Shown here: piece after piece, positions 27,223 to 36,734 of the stretch
Numbering within the stretch: position 1 is the stretch's first letter
Layout: each line of letters opens with the position of its first letter
Assembly (NCBI RefSeq): GCF_013318015.2
Contig: NZ_CP115846.1
Span: forward strand, 142,367 to 206,366
Origin: Agrobacterium tumefaciens
Lineage (GTDB): Bacteria > Pseudomonadota > Alphaproteobacteria > Rhizobiales > Rhizobiaceae
Length of the DNA stretch: 64,000 nucleotides
Direction of reading: 5' to 3'
Notes under the pieces: model-generated
Databases searched by the model: none
What the model was told of the DNA's origin: nothing
What the model saw: the letters and a program-made list of their open reading frames with translations, nothing else
Translations under genes and position numbers: made by a program

Positions 27223-27312
27223 GTTTGCGATCACATCGCGTTCAATGATCCGAAGTTCAACTCTCCCGCCTGCGCTTACCCAGAACGGGAATATCAATCC
27301 GAAGGTGATTAA

Positions 27313-28059
27313 ATGAAACTGCAAGGCAAAACCGCCGTCGTCACAGGCGCTGGCCGCGGCATTGGGCGTGCGACCGCCCTGGAGCTGGCCAAGGAAGGCT
27401 GCAATGTCGTCCTGGCTGCGATCGAACTCAACGAAGTCGAGGCAGTAGCTGCCGAGATCCGCGCAATCGGCCCCGAGGCACTGGCCGTGCGGACCGATGT
27501 GCAGCATAAATCCGAGGTAGATGCCTTGGCGAAAGCGGCGTTCGACCGGTTCGGCGCAGTCGATATTCTCGTGAACAACGCCGGCGTGGCGATCCATAAC
27601 ACCATCCCGAACATCAAGGAAGCTGATTGGGACTGGATGATGGCCATCAACCTAAAGGGCACGTTCCTATGCACACAAGCATTCTTCCAGCACATGTGCG
27701 ATCGGCGTCATGGCCATATTATTAACGTCGTTTCGCGTGCTGGTAAGGTCGCCTCCGCCAAGTTCGGCGCTTACGCTGCTTCGAAATTTGGAATGCTTGG
27801 ATTCACCCAGACCACGGACCAGGAAGGTATTGAGTTCGGCGTTAAGGCAACGGCGGTTTGCCCAGGTGCCGTTGATACCCAGCAGCGCTCCGATAATCAC
27901 ATCGATGACCGTTCGCAACTGCTCCAGCCCGAGGACGTTGCAGAGTACATTGCGTTCATCGTCACCAGGCACGACCGCGTCTACATCGGTGAAGTGTCAC
28001 CGATCGCACAGCAACTAAAACCACTTCCGGGCAGCGGCTGGCTCAAGCCAGGCATTTAA
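27313..28059 (+). CDS. Short-chain dehydrogenase/reductase
   Basis: 248 residues. NAD(P) motif VVTGAGRGIGRAT, ILVNNAGVA, catalytic Ser region NVVSRAGK and YAASKFG (Tyr-x-x-x-Lys). General class of sugar or polyol dehydrogenases; the substrate is unknown. First gene after the tandem LacI sites, and followed by edd after 26 bases, so it likely works in the same sugar-acid route. Preceded by GAAGGTG. Confidence 0.85.
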   Translation: MKLQGKTAVVTGAGRGIGRATALELAKEGCNVVLAAIELNEVEAVAAEIRAIGPEALAVRTDVQHKSEVDALAKAAFDRFGAVDILVNNAGVAIHNTIPNIKEADWDWMMAINLKGTFLCTQAFFQHMCDRRHGHIINVVSRAGKVASAKFGAYAASKFGMLGFTQTTDQEGIEFGVKATAVCPGAVDTQQRSDNHIDDRSQLLQPEDVAEYIAFIVTRHDRVYIGEVSPIAQQLKPLPGSGWLKPGI

Positions 28060-28085
28060 ATATTCTGGCGTCGTAGGGTAATCAG

Positions 28086-29906
28086 ATGTCCGTTCATACC
28101 ACCATTCAAGCTGTGACAGGCCGCATAGCGGCACGAAGCGCGCAATCGCGTCAAAATTATCTTGAGCTTATCGAGGCGCAGAGAAAGGGTGGCGTACATC
28201 GTTCCGCGCTGTCTTGTGGCAACCTGGCTCACGGCTTCGCCGCATGCTCGTCGTCCGAAAAGGCGATGCTGAGCGGATCGGAAGCACTGAATCTTGGCAT
28301 TGTCACCTCCTATAATGACATGTTGAGCGCCCATCAGCCCTACGGCACCTATCCGGACATCATCAAGGCTGCAGCCCACGCGGTGGGCGCGACTGCGCAG
28401 ATCGCTGGTGGTGTGCCGGCAATGTGTGACGGGGTCACGCAGGGGCAGCCTGGAATGGACTTATCGTTATTTAGCCGTGACGTGATCGCGATGTCCACCG
28501 CGATCGCGCTCAGCCATAATATGTTCGATGCTGCGGTATACCTTGGGGTCTGCGACAAGATCGTTCCAGGGCTTCTTATCGGAGCGCTGTCCTTCGGCCA
28601 TCTTCCTGCGGTCTTTGTACCGGCAGGCCCCATGACATCGGGCCTCTCGAATGATGAGAAAGCGCGCATTCGCCAGCTTTCATCGGAGGGTAAGATCGAC
28701 CGCGCGCGGTTGCTCGACGCCGAGGCGAAGTCTTATCATTCGCCTGGCACATGCACCTTCTACGGCACTGCGAACTCCAACCAGATGCTCATGGAAATTA
28801 TGGGGCTTCATATCCCGGGTTCGAGCTTCGTCAACGCGAACACATCCTTGCGCGAAGCCCTCACCCGTGAGGCAACTCGTCGTGCGCTTTCGCTGACAGC
28901 CGGAGGAAAAAACTATACACCGATCGGTCACATCATCGATGAGAGGTCGATTGTAAACGGTATTGTGGGATTACTTTCGACCGGCGGCTCCACAAATCAT
29001 ACGCTTCACATCATCGCAATTGCACAAGCAGCCGGACTGCATGTCACCTGGCAAGACATGAGCGATCTCAGCGATGTTGTGCCACTTCTAGCGCGTGTCT
29101 ATCCAAATGGCTCTGCCGACGTGAACCATTTCCACTCCGCCGGAGGCATGGGCTTTCTAATCCGCGAATTGATCGACGGCGGCTTCCTGCACGAGGACGT
29201 CGATACGATCTGGGGAAGAGGTCTTCGAAAATATGCGGTCACACCAGGGCTAGAGGGTAACGAGGTGGTGTTTCACCGGACATCCCTGGCGTCGAGTAAT
29301 CCAAAGGTGCTTGCGCCGGTCAGCCACGCATTCTCCCCGAACGGTGGATTGAAGTTGCTGTCGGGCAATATTGGCAAGTCAGTCATCAAGGTCTCTGCCG
29401 TCAAGCCGGAGAACCGCGTCATCGAAGCGCCAGCACGTGTATTCCATGCTCAGGAAGAGCTTCAGCAAGCGTTCCGCAACGGTGAACTCGATGGCGATCT
29501 TATTGCCGTCGTCCGGTTCCAGGGGCCGAGATCAATCGGCATGCCCGAACTCCACAAACTCACTCCGGCGCTTGGTGTATTGCAAGATCGAGGCTTCAAG
29601 GTTGCATTGGTCACCGACGGACGGATGTCGGGTGCCTCGGGCAAGGTTCCGGCCGCGATCCATATCACGCCGGAAGCTTCGGATGGCGGTGCTATTGCCA
29701 AAATTCGCGATGGCGACCTCATTAAGCTGGATGCCAACGTGGGCACATTGACTTTCCTCGGAGATGAGGAGGAGTTCCACGCGCGTCCGGCCATAAGCCA
29801 CGATCTTCGGTCGCAACAGCATGGCACTGGTCGCGAGCTTTTCGCTCGCTGTCGATCGTTGGTCAGCTCAGCTGATCAAGGCGCCAGTATTCTCGGTAGC
29901 TTTTAG
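28086..29906 (+). CDS. edd: 6-phosphogluconate dehydratase (Entner-Doudoroff)
   Basis: 606-residue dehydratase of the IlvD/Edd family, full length. Converts 6-phosphogluconate to 2-keto-3-deoxy-6-phosphogluconate. Cysteine motifs for the iron-sulfur cluster are visible: [13 protein letters not shown] and [16 protein letters not shown]-terminal [18 protein letters not shown] is the family signature. An unusual gene for a Ti-type plasmid. It may handle glucose-6-phosphate released by the neighbouring deglycase, after chromosomal oxidation steps (inference). No aldolase (eda) gene is seen nearby. Confidence 0.92.
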   Translation: MSVHTTIQAVTGRIAARSAQSRQNYLELIEAQRKGGVHRSALSCGNLAHGFAACSSSEKAMLSGSEALNLGIVTSYNDMLSAHQPYGTYPDIIKAAAHAVGATAQIAGGVPAMCDGVTQGQPGMDLSLFSRDVIAMSTAIALSHNMFDAAVYLGVCDKIVPGLLIGALSFGHLPAVFVPAGPMTSGLSNDEKARIRQLSSEGKIDRARLLDAEAKSYHSPGTCTFYGTANSNQMLMEIMGLHIPGSSFVNANTSLREALTREATRRALSLTAGGKNYTPIGHIIDERSIVNGIVGLLSTGGSTNHTLHIIAIAQAAGLHVTWQDMSDLSDVVPLLARVYPNGSADVNHFHSAGGMGFLIRELIDGGFLHEDVDTIWGRGLRKYAVTPGLEGNEVVFHRTSLASSNPKVLAPVSHAFSPNGGLKLLSGNIGKSVIKVSAVKPENRVIEAPARVFHAQEELQQAFRNGELDGDLIAVVRFQGPRSIGMPELHKLTPALGVLQDRGFKVALVTDGRMSGASGKVPAAIHITPEASDGGAIAKIRDGDLIKLDANVGTLTFLGDEEEFHARPAISHDLRSQQHGTGRELFARCRSLVSSADQGASILGSF

Positions 29907-29929
29907 TCGAATTCACGAGGAGGAAAACT

Positions 29930-30994
29930 ATGGAGTATCGCTTATTAGGGCGTTCAGGCCTCAAGGTGTCGACCTTGACTATTGGTACGATGACCTTTGG
30001 TGGCGTCGGCTGGGCAAAAACTGTCGGCGATCTTGGCGTACCAGAGGCGAAGCGACTTGTGGATCTCTGCCTTGATGCCGGGGTCAACTTGATCGACACG
30101 GCCGATGTCTATTCCGACGGCAAGTCCGAAGAGATTGTCGGCGATATTCTCGGCGGAAAGCGCAAAGGCAGCACGTTGATCGCCACAAAAGCGCGCTTTA
30201 ACATGGGGCCGGGTCCGAACGACGGGGGTCTGTCGCGTCAATATCTGATCGCAGCGTGTGAGGCGAGCCTGAAAAGGCTGAAGACCGACGTCATCGACCT
30301 TTACCAGGTTCACGAATGGGATGGGCAGACACCATTGGAAGAAACGATGGAAGCCCTCGATACCCTCGTTCGCCAAGGGAAGGTCAGATACATCGGCTGC
30401 TCGAATTTCACGGGCTGGCAGATCATGAAGGCGCTCGGCGTCAGTGAGAAGGATAAACGTCAGCGTTTTGTAAGCCAGCAGATCCATTACACCCTCGAAG
30501 CGCGCGATGCCGAATATGAACTGTTGCCGATTTCCGTCGACCAGGGCATCGGCGTGCTTATCTGGAGCCCGCTTGCGGGCGGCCTGCTTTCCGGAAAGCA
30601 CCGCCGCGACCGAGCGGCTCCAGAAGGCAGCCGCCAGTTTGCTGGCTGGACCGAGCCGCCGATCCGCGACGAAAACCGCCTCTGGAATATCGTTGATACG
30701 CTGGTATCGATTGCTGAGGGCCGCGGCGTTTCTGCGGCTCAGGTTGCACTGGCTTGGCTGTTGGGCCGCAAGGTTGTTACCTCAGTTATCATCGGTGGAC
30801 GAACTGAGGCGCAGTTTAAAGACAATCTCGCGGCTGCTGATCTGAAGCTTTCGAACGAAGAACGAGAACGGCTCGATGAGGTCAGTATTCCCCCCTTGCT
30901 CTATCCTTACTGGCACCAGCGCAACAATGCAGCAGACAGGCTGAGTGAGGCAGATCTCGAATTGCTCTCACCTCATCTGAGGAAGAAGTCTTAA
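29930..30994 (+). CDS. Aldo-keto reductase
   Basis: 354 residues, AKR TIM barrel. MEYRLLGRSGLKVSTLTIGTM start; catalytic tetrad Asp and Tyr in DTADVYSDGKSE, Lys in IATKARF and His in YQVHEWDG; NADPH-binding VTSVIIGGRTEAQF. Good ribosome site GGAGG seven bases before the ATG. Follows edd in the same direction. A decayed second copy lies at 52105-53152. Probably reduces a sugar aldehyde released from an opine; the true substrate is unknown. Confidence 0.88.
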   Translation: MEYRLLGRSGLKVSTLTIGTMTFGGVGWAKTVGDLGVPEAKRLVDLCLDAGVNLIDTADVYSDGKSEEIVGDILGGKRKGSTLIATKARFNMGPGPNDGGLSRQYLIAACEASLKRLKTDVIDLYQVHEWDGQTPLEETMEALDTLVRQGKVRYIGCSNFTGWQIMKALGVSEKDKRQRFVSQQIHYTLEARDAEYELLPISVDQGIGVLIWSPLAGGLLSGKHRRDRAAPEGSRQFAGWTEPPIRDENRLWNIVDTLVSIAEGRGVSAAQVALAWLLGRKVVTSVIIGGRTEAQFKDNLAAADLKLSNEERERLDEVSIPPLLYPYWHQRNNAADRLSEADLELLSPHLRKKS

Positions 30995-31113
30995 TGGGTC
31001 TGGAGCAGGCGCCTGCTGTCTGGCCACACTTTCTTCCGTTGCGTCACGTCGCCCGGGATGGAGGTACCCCCTGCATGCCGAAAAATGTCTAAGACGAGGG
31101 AATTTCAATTTTC

Positions 31114-32241
31114 GTGAAAGATGACAATCAATGTCAGGACCGCAGCATCGCCCAAGATGATACGCCCGAAACTAAGAATTTCATCGCTGAAAAAGGTCGC
31201 GGAAGTGCTGCTCCGACGATAGCCGATGTTGCGCGCGCATCGGGTGTCTCGCGCGCGACGGCTGCGAGGGTTCTCGGTGACTATGGCTATGTCCGTGCGC
31301 AAACGCGGCAACTGGTTCAGGAGGCTGCCACGAGCTTGGCGTATCAACCCAATCAGCTTGCAAGAAGCATGGCCACCGGTCGCAGTAAGACAATCGGTGT
31401 CGTGATAGCCGATATTGAGAACTTGTATTTTGCTCGGGCTATCCGAGCCATTACGGATACAGCTAGCTCACACGGTTTTGTCGTGATCCTGGCGACGACG
31501 GACGAGGATATTGAACTCGAGCGAGATGCGGTGCGCGTTCTCCTAGCGAAGCGCGTCGATGGATTGATCATTTCACCGACCTCAAGCAGTGAGGTAGAGC
31601 ATCTTGTAAACGCGTCCGGGAGAGACTGTCCGATTGTTCTTCTGGACAGACGGGTCCCCGTGCTTTCCGCTGACACCTTCGCGATCGACAATTTCCGTGC
31701 AGCCTATGAGGCCGTGACCACACTCATCGGACGAGGCCACAGGAGTATCGCCCTAGTGTCAAACGCTCCAGCACATGGCGAGCAGCATTACCTCATTTCG
31801 TCGGTTCGCGAGCGCATCGACGGTTACCGCGCAGCTTTGCATGATGCTGAAATACCGATCGCTCCCGAACTGGTAGTTTTGGGCGGCTGGGATCCAGGCA
31901 ATCTGGCGCAACAAGTGCGCGTGCTATGCAGTTCTTCAGATCGTCCTACTGCCTTTTTGGCTACAGACAGCTCGGTGGCCCTGGTTCTCCTCGAGGTCGT
32001 CCGGGAAATGAACCTTTCGATTCCCGACGATATTTCCCTCATTTGCTTCGATAATGCTGACTGGACCGCCGCGACCACTCCTCCGCTGACAGTGATTTCA
32101 CAGCCCATAAAGGAGCTCGCGACCGCGGCCACGGAAGATCTGATCGCCCGTTTGAACGGTGAGGCTACCAACTCTGCAAAAGAGGTGCTTCTTCCAGCGA
32201 CCCTAGTGGCGCGCGGTTCGGTTGGCGATGCCCCGTACTAA
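31114..32241 (+). CDS. LacI/GalR-family repressor, second copy
   Basis: 375 residues from a GTG start with GAGGG upstream. Helix-turn-helix APTIADVARASGVSRATAARVLGDYGY and hinge YQPNQLARSMATGRSKTIGVVIADI are almost the same as in the protein at 26031-27137, and similarity continues through the sensor domain. A tandem-like duplication with divergence. The near-identical recognition helix suggests both recognise the same operator, possibly answering different inducers. Confidence 0.87.
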   Translation: MKDDNQCQDRSIAQDDTPETKNFIAEKGRGSAAPTIADVARASGVSRATAARVLGDYGYVRAQTRQLVQEAATSLAYQPNQLARSMATGRSKTIGVVIADIENLYFARAIRAITDTASSHGFVVILATTDEDIELERDAVRVLLAKRVDGLIISPTSSSEVEHLVNASGRDCPIVLLDRRVPVLSADTFAIDNFRAAYEAVTTLIGRGHRSIALVSNAPAHGEQHYLISSVRERIDGYRAALHDAEIPIAPELVVLGGWDPGNLAQQVRVLCSSSDRPTAFLATDSSVALVLLEVVREMNLSIPDDISLICFDNADWTAATTPPLTVISQPIKELATAATEDLIARLNGEATNSAKEVLLPATLVARGSVGDAPY

Positions 32242-32530
32242 AGGAGGCAAAATCTCAGCACGGTAGCATTGTCAGAATGCTAACCGCCTGGCGTTGGACA
32301 GGCGGTGATATTTGTTCAGCGCCAGCAGCAGGAAGCTTTGCGTTCCGGCATTGGGTCATTCTGGTTTTGCTCGCAAGTCTTCAGAATTCGTGGCGTGGAC
32401 CCGCCGATTGCGTCAAAATCGATTGGTCGAACGCTCACGTGACGCGGCCGTTGTGCTTCACAGCGTAGGTTGCTCACAACGACGCTACCTGATCAGGTTC
32501 ACTGTGGCGCACCAAGATATTGGAAAAGAA
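32242..32530. other. Intergenic region before SDR
   Basis: About 290 bases. An open frame continues upstream of the SDR start from 32312 but its residues are not SDR-like. No clear operator of the TGAGAnCGGT type is present. No gene is recognised. Confidence 0.4.
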
Positions 32531-33307
32531 ATGGAACTCAGAAGCGTTTTGCAAAAATTCCGATTAGACGGAAAAGTCGCTTTGATAACAGGCGGAACGC
32601 GCGGCATAGGGCTGGCGGCTGCTCACGCTTTTGGTGAGGCTGGCGCCAAGCTTTACCTGAGTGCGCGTCGCGAGGAATATGAAGACGGCGGCAAGATACA
32701 GAGTTCGGGCTATGCCGTAACTTTTATTCCTGCTGACCTGACGACACGTGATGCGGCGACGGAGCTCGTCAATAAAGTTATAGAAGATGCTGGCAAAATA
32801 GACATTCTGGTCAATAATGCCGGCCTTGCGAACGGAGGTGACACGCCTCTATTTACTGAAGAACAATGGCGCGACGTGATGGCATTGAATGTCGACTCGG
32901 TGTTCTGGTGCTCGCAAGCTGTCATCAATTCAATGCGCGACACGGGAGGCGGCACGATTGTCAACGTTGGGTCGATGTCCGGGATCGTCTCAAATATTCC
33001 CCAGAATCAGGTTGCTTATAATAGCTCCAAAGCTGCGGTTCATATGATGACCAAAAGCCTCGCAAGCGAATTGGCCGAAGATAATATTAGGGTCAATGCT
33101 GTTGCTCCCGGTTATATCGAAACGATCATGTCACGAGCAGGTATGGAGCATCCTGTTCGGGGCCCAATCTGGCGTGAGATGACGCCGATGAAGCGCTTCG
33201 GCAAAGCCGAGGAGGTGGCAGCCGCGATCTTGTTCCTTGCCTCGGAGGCGTCTAGCTATGTGACTGGGGATATTCTCGTTGTAGACGGTGGCCACACGAC
33301 GAGGTAG
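32531..33307 (+). CDS. Short-chain dehydrogenase (gluconate/polyol dehydrogenase-like)
   Basis: 258 residues from ATG 32531 (MELRSVLQKFRLDGKVALI), chosen because the NAD(P) motif ITGGTRGIG then falls near residue 20; an earlier frame start at 32312 gives a non-homologous extension. Motifs ILVNNAGLA, NVGSMSGIV, YNSSKAA and a C-terminal VDGGHT mark the gluconate-5-dehydrogenase-like branch. Last gene of this rightward cluster, ending 75 bases before a convergent operon. Confidence 0.85.
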   Translation: MELRSVLQKFRLDGKVALITGGTRGIGLAAAHAFGEAGAKLYLSARREEYEDGGKIQSSGYAVTFIPADLTTRDAATELVNKVIEDAGKIDILVNNAGLANGGDTPLFTEEQWRDVMALNVDSVFWCSQAVINSMRDTGGGTIVNVGSMSGIVSNIPQNQVAYNSSKAAVHMMTKSLASELAEDNIRVNAVAPGYIETIMSRAGMEHPVRGPIWREMTPMKRFGKAEEVAAAILFLASEASSYVTGDILVVDGGHTTR

Positions 33308-33345
33308 TTGTAAGCGGACCCGAAACTGTGGTCATCAGAATAAAT

Positions 33346-33375
33346 TGGCCGCCGCAAGATGACCTCCGGCGGCCA
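33346..33375. terminator. Bidirectional terminator hairpin
   Basis: TGGCCGCCG (33346-33354) and CGGCGGCCA (33367-33375) form a perfect 9-base stem with a 12-base loop. It is followed by AT-rich sequence on both sides and lies between the convergent SDR gene and importer operon. Runs of T are short, so efficiency is uncertain. Confidence 0.6.
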
Positions 33376-33382
33376 GCATAAT

Positions 33383-34912
33383 TTAATCGATTTTTGTGTT
33401 CTCGATACTGAAACCCGACTGGAACGTCAGGAACCCAGGCATGTTCGTGAAGCCCGTGACACCTTTCTTGACGGCATAGCTCTGCTCGCGCCACATGAAG
33501 TAGACGAGCGGTGACAACTCGAGGGCGCGATCGACGAATTCGTCGTAGATCTTTGCACGTTCGGCCTTGTCGACGGTGCTGCGGCCCTTGTCCAGGAGCT
33601 CGTTGATCTTGGCATCGTTGAAGTAAGGCGAGTTGTTGGTTCGGACGAGCTTGTCGCCACCGTAGTAGTAGTTGCTCAGCCAGTCCGCATCGGTGATCTC
33701 GCCAAGGCTTCCAAGCACGGTGAAGTCGTAGTCCCCATTGTTCGTCTTCGACATCCGGCTCGCCCAGTCCGGGAGGTCAAGCGTGACCTTGATCTCGATC
33801 TTCGCCAGTTCGGACTGGATCGCGATGGCGGTGTTCTGATGGAAGCTGTACTGCGAAGTCGCGAGCAGCCTCACGGTGAAGCCGTTAGGATACCCCGCCT
33901 TGGCTAGCAGCGCCTTTGCCTTCTCCGGATCATGCTTGAAGTAGTTGGCCTTCGCCTCGGAATACCCCATGTAGCCTTTTGGAATGGCGATGCCCCAGAG
34001 CGCCTGGCCCAATCCGTTGAATGCCGTGTTGATGATCACGCTACGATCGACGGCGTATGAGATCGCCTGACGGACCTCCGGCTTGGAGAACGGTTCGAAC
34101 TTCGTGTTGAACTGCAACCCCATGAACGGACCGGTGTTGCGCAGAAGCTGTGTGCCGGGCCCCTTTTCCAGGTCCGCGGAGTCCTTCGCAGGAACATATT
34201 CGATCACGTCGACGTCACCGGATTTCAGCGCGTTCACGCGAGTGTTCTCGTCGCCATAGAATACGTAGTGAACTTCGTCGAGATCGGGCTTGCCCTTCTT
34301 GTAGTAGCCCGCGAACTTCTTGACGACGATTTCGCGGCCGCGCGTCCAGTTGACGAATTGGAACGGACCGGCACCGACTGGCGAGGCGGTGGGGTTCGCG
34401 GCATTCTTCTGGAGCCACGCAGCAGGCACGATCACGGATTCCGGAAGCGCCAGATAATCGACCAGAGCCATGGAGGGGCTGGACAGCGTGAGCTTCACTG
34501 TTTTCGCGTCCGGAGTCTCGATCTTCGAAATGATGGAAAGCTCGTTGCGGAATGCGGCTTTGCCCGCCGGATCGATCATCCGCTCCAGGGACGCTTTCAC
34601 GTCTGCAGCGGTGACAGGCGAACCATCGTGGAAAGTCGCCTGTCGGAGATGAAAAGTAAATTCTTTTGCGTCAGGGCTGATGTCGTAGCTCTCGGCGAGT
34701 TCCGGCGAAATCTTGCCATCGATGCCGTAGTTGACGAGACCGCGATGGATCGCGAGCTTCACAGTTCGTCCAGACGTGCCCGGCTGGATCACTGTATCGA
34801 GCGAGGAAGGTTCGCTCGAAAGGCCGAAGTACAGAGTACCACCAGCGAGGGCTGTCGTCGCAGGGAGGCCAAGAAGGCCAGCCGCGACAGCGAGTTGAAT
34901 GAGTCTTTTCAT
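33383..34912 (-). CDS. Dpp-type ABC importer, substrate-binding protein
   Basis: 509-residue periplasmic protein of the oligopeptide/opine binding family (SBP_bac_5). Signal peptide MKRLIQLAVAAGLLGLPATTALA, then LYFGLSSEPSSLDTVIQPGTS, ELAESYDISPDAKEFTFHLR and AISYAVDRSVIINTAF. Fourth gene of a leftward importer unit (38440-33383) divergent from the MocC-like/AgaEFG-like operon. By analogy with pTi15955 the ligand is probably agropinic acid. Confidence 0.88.
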   Translation of the reverse strand: MKRLIQLAVAAGLLGLPATTALAGGTLYFGLSSEPSSLDTVIQPGTSGRTVKLAIHRGLVNYGIDGKISPELAESYDISPDAKEFTFHLRQATFHDGSPVTAADVKASLERMIDPAGKAAFRNELSIISKIETPDAKTVKLTLSSPSMALVDYLALPESVIVPAAWLQKNAANPTASPVGAGPFQFVNWTRGREIVVKKFAGYYKKGKPDLDEVHYVFYGDENTRVNALKSGDVDVIEYVPAKDSADLEKGPGTQLLRNTGPFMGLQFNTKFEPFSKPEVRQAISYAVDRSVIINTAFNGLGQALWGIAIPKGYMGYSEAKANYFKHDPEKAKALLAKAGYPNGFTVRLLATSQYSFHQNTAIAIQSELAKIEIKVTLDLPDWASRMSKTNNGDYDFTVLGSLGEITDADWLSNYYYGGDKLVRTNNSPYFNDAKINELLDKGRSTVDKAERAKIYDEFVDRALELSPLVYFMWREQSYAVKKGVTGFTNMPGFLTFQSGFSIENTKID

Positions 34913-34938
34913 GCTGTTCCCTTTCCTAGTTAAGATTT

Positions 34939-35766
34939 TTAGTTTTCACGCAATCTCGGGTCGAGATGGTCACGGAGCGCGTCGCCAAGAATGTTGATTG
35001 CGAGCACCGTGAAGGCGAGGCAAGCAGAGGGCCAGACGACATACATGGGGTTCTGGTTGAGGTAACCGCGAGCTGTGCCGATCATCTGTCCCCAGGAAGG
35101 CTCGGGTGGAACGATTCCAAGCCCGAGGAAGCTCAGTCCAGATTCGAGCAGGATCGCGGCAGCGATCGTCAACGTTCCCTGGACGACGAGCGGAGACAGG
35201 ATATTGGGCAGGATGGCCTTGAACACGACTCGCAGGTAGCGAGCCCCCATCGCGTGTTCCGCTTCGACGTATTCCTGTCGAATGACCTGAAGCGTGGCGG
35301 ACTGGGCAACGCGGGCGAACTGCGGAATGAAAATGATGCCGATAACCACACTCAGGCTCGCGACTCCGCTCTTCCAGAAGCCAACTGCAAGAAGCGCCAG
35401 CAGGATGGCCGGGAAGCTGAGCATGATGTCAACGGCGCGCATCACGAAGAATGCAAGCGTCGGGCGACTGTACGCCCCAATTATTCCAAGAGCCGTCCCG
35501 CCGACGGCAGCAATGATCGTCGATATCACGGCAACGATGATGGTTGGCCGGATACCGATCAGCAGACGGGAAAGGATGTCGCGACCGAACTCGTCAGTGC
35601 CGAGCAGATACTGAACCGAACTCGGTTGATTGACGGAGTTCTGGTTGATGAGAAGCGGATCATGTGGCGCGACCAAAGGTCCGATCAGCGCTGTAGCCAG
35701 GACTGCCGAGACGACGAGGATGCTGGCGAGGACAAGCGGGCGACGGAAAAGAATGGAGATCTTCAT
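34939..35766 (-). CDS. Dpp-type ABC importer, permease (DppC-like)
   Basis: 275 residues from MKISILFRRPLVLAS at 35766, which overlaps the stop of the preceding permease gene. An upstream frame to 35820 is rejected. Membrane segments and the family motif LLGTDEFGRDILSRLLIG; EAA loop AEHAMGARYLRVVFKAILPNIL; C-terminal LAINILGDALRDHLDPRLRE typical of DppC. Confidence 0.88.
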   Translation of the reverse strand: MKISILFRRPLVLASILVVSAVLATALIGPLVAPHDPLLINQNSVNQPSSVQYLLGTDEFGRDILSRLLIGIRPTIIVAVISTIIAAVGGTALGIIGAYSRPTLAFFVMRAVDIMLSFPAILLALLAVGFWKSGVASLSVVIGIIFIPQFARVAQSATLQVIRQEYVEAEHAMGARYLRVVFKAILPNILSPLVVQGTLTIAAAILLESGLSFLGLGIVPPEPSWGQMIGTARGYLNQNPMYVVWPSACLAFTVLAINILGDALRDHLDPRLREN

Positions 35767-36734
35767 GCGCGTTTCCGTCGGATGCGTGGGTCGAGCAAGC
35801 TGTAGAGGAGGTCGACACACAGGTTGATGAGGATGAAGAGCGCGGCGATCGTTAGGATGCTTCCCTGGACGAGAGGGTAGTTGCGGTTCGAGACTGCGGT
35901 CACGAGGAGGGTGCTCAGTCCCGGCCAGTTGAAGAGAGCCTCGACCAGGACGGTGCCACCCATGAGGTTTCCGAGTTGAAGGCCGACGATGGTGACGATC
36001 GGGATGGAGGCGTTGCGCAGCACGTGCATCCAGATCACCCTGCCTTCACGCATTCCCCTCGCACGTAGCGACCGCACGAAGTCACGCCCGAGTATCTCCA
36101 GCATCGAGGACCGGGTCATGCGTGCAATCGAGGCGGCAAGGCCGAGCCCGAGTGTCAGACCTGGCAACGTCAGCTTCTGAAAGTGCAGATAGACGTTGCG
36201 GGAAATATCGGTGTATCCGCTGGCGGGGAGCCAGCCGAGCTTGATGCTGAGTAGGAGGATGAGGAGCGATCCGAGGATGTAGACCGGAACGGAGATGCCG
36301 AGTGTCGACAGAGAGGTCAGCAATCCGTCCAGGAACCGTCCCCGCCGCAGCGCCGCCGCTATGCCGACCGGCACGCCTATCAGGGCGGCGATCAGGATTG
36401 CTGCCGAGGCGAGTTCCATGGTCTTCGGCAGGCTTGCGGTTACGTAGTCAATCACCGGATAACCGTCGAGCGAGTTTCCAAGGTCCCCGATGGCGGCACC
36501 GCTCAGCCACTTGACGTACTGCGTCAGAACCGGCTGATCGAGACCTAGCTGGGTTCGCATCGCCGCGATCGTCTCCGGCGATGGATTGCTCTCGGGGCCG
36601 AGAAGCAACAGCACGGGATCGCCCGGCATGATGTACATGATGGAGAAGACCAGGGTGGCGATGACCCAGAGCTGGATCAGCGCGGTGGCGAGCCTCGACC
36701 CCAAGGTGATAACAAGTACCGTCAGCGTCTTCAT
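35763..36734 (-). CDS. Dpp-type ABC importer, permease (DppB-like)
   Basis: 323 residues with six membrane segments. N-terminal IMYIMPGDPVLLLLGPES, then TRSSMLEILGRDFVRSLRARGM (EAA loop) and C-terminal LCVDLLYSLLDPRIRRK, all characteristic of DppB. Overlaps the fused ATPase gene upstream and the DppC gene downstream by four bases. Confidence 0.9.
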   Translation of the reverse strand: MKTLTVLVITLGSRLATALIQLWVIATLVFSIMYIMPGDPVLLLLGPESNPSPETIAAMRTQLGLDQPVLTQYVKWLSGAAIGDLGNSLDGYPVIDYVTASLPKTMELASAAILIAALIGVPVGIAAALRRGRFLDGLLTSLSTLGISVPVYILGSLLILLLSIKLGWLPASGYTDISRNVYLHFQKLTLPGLTLGLGLAASIARMTRSSMLEILGRDFVRSLRARGMREGRVIWMHVLRNASIPIVTIVGLQLGNLMGGTVLVEALFNWPGLSTLLVTAVSNRNYPLVQGSILTIAALFILINLCVDLLYSLLDPRIRRKRA

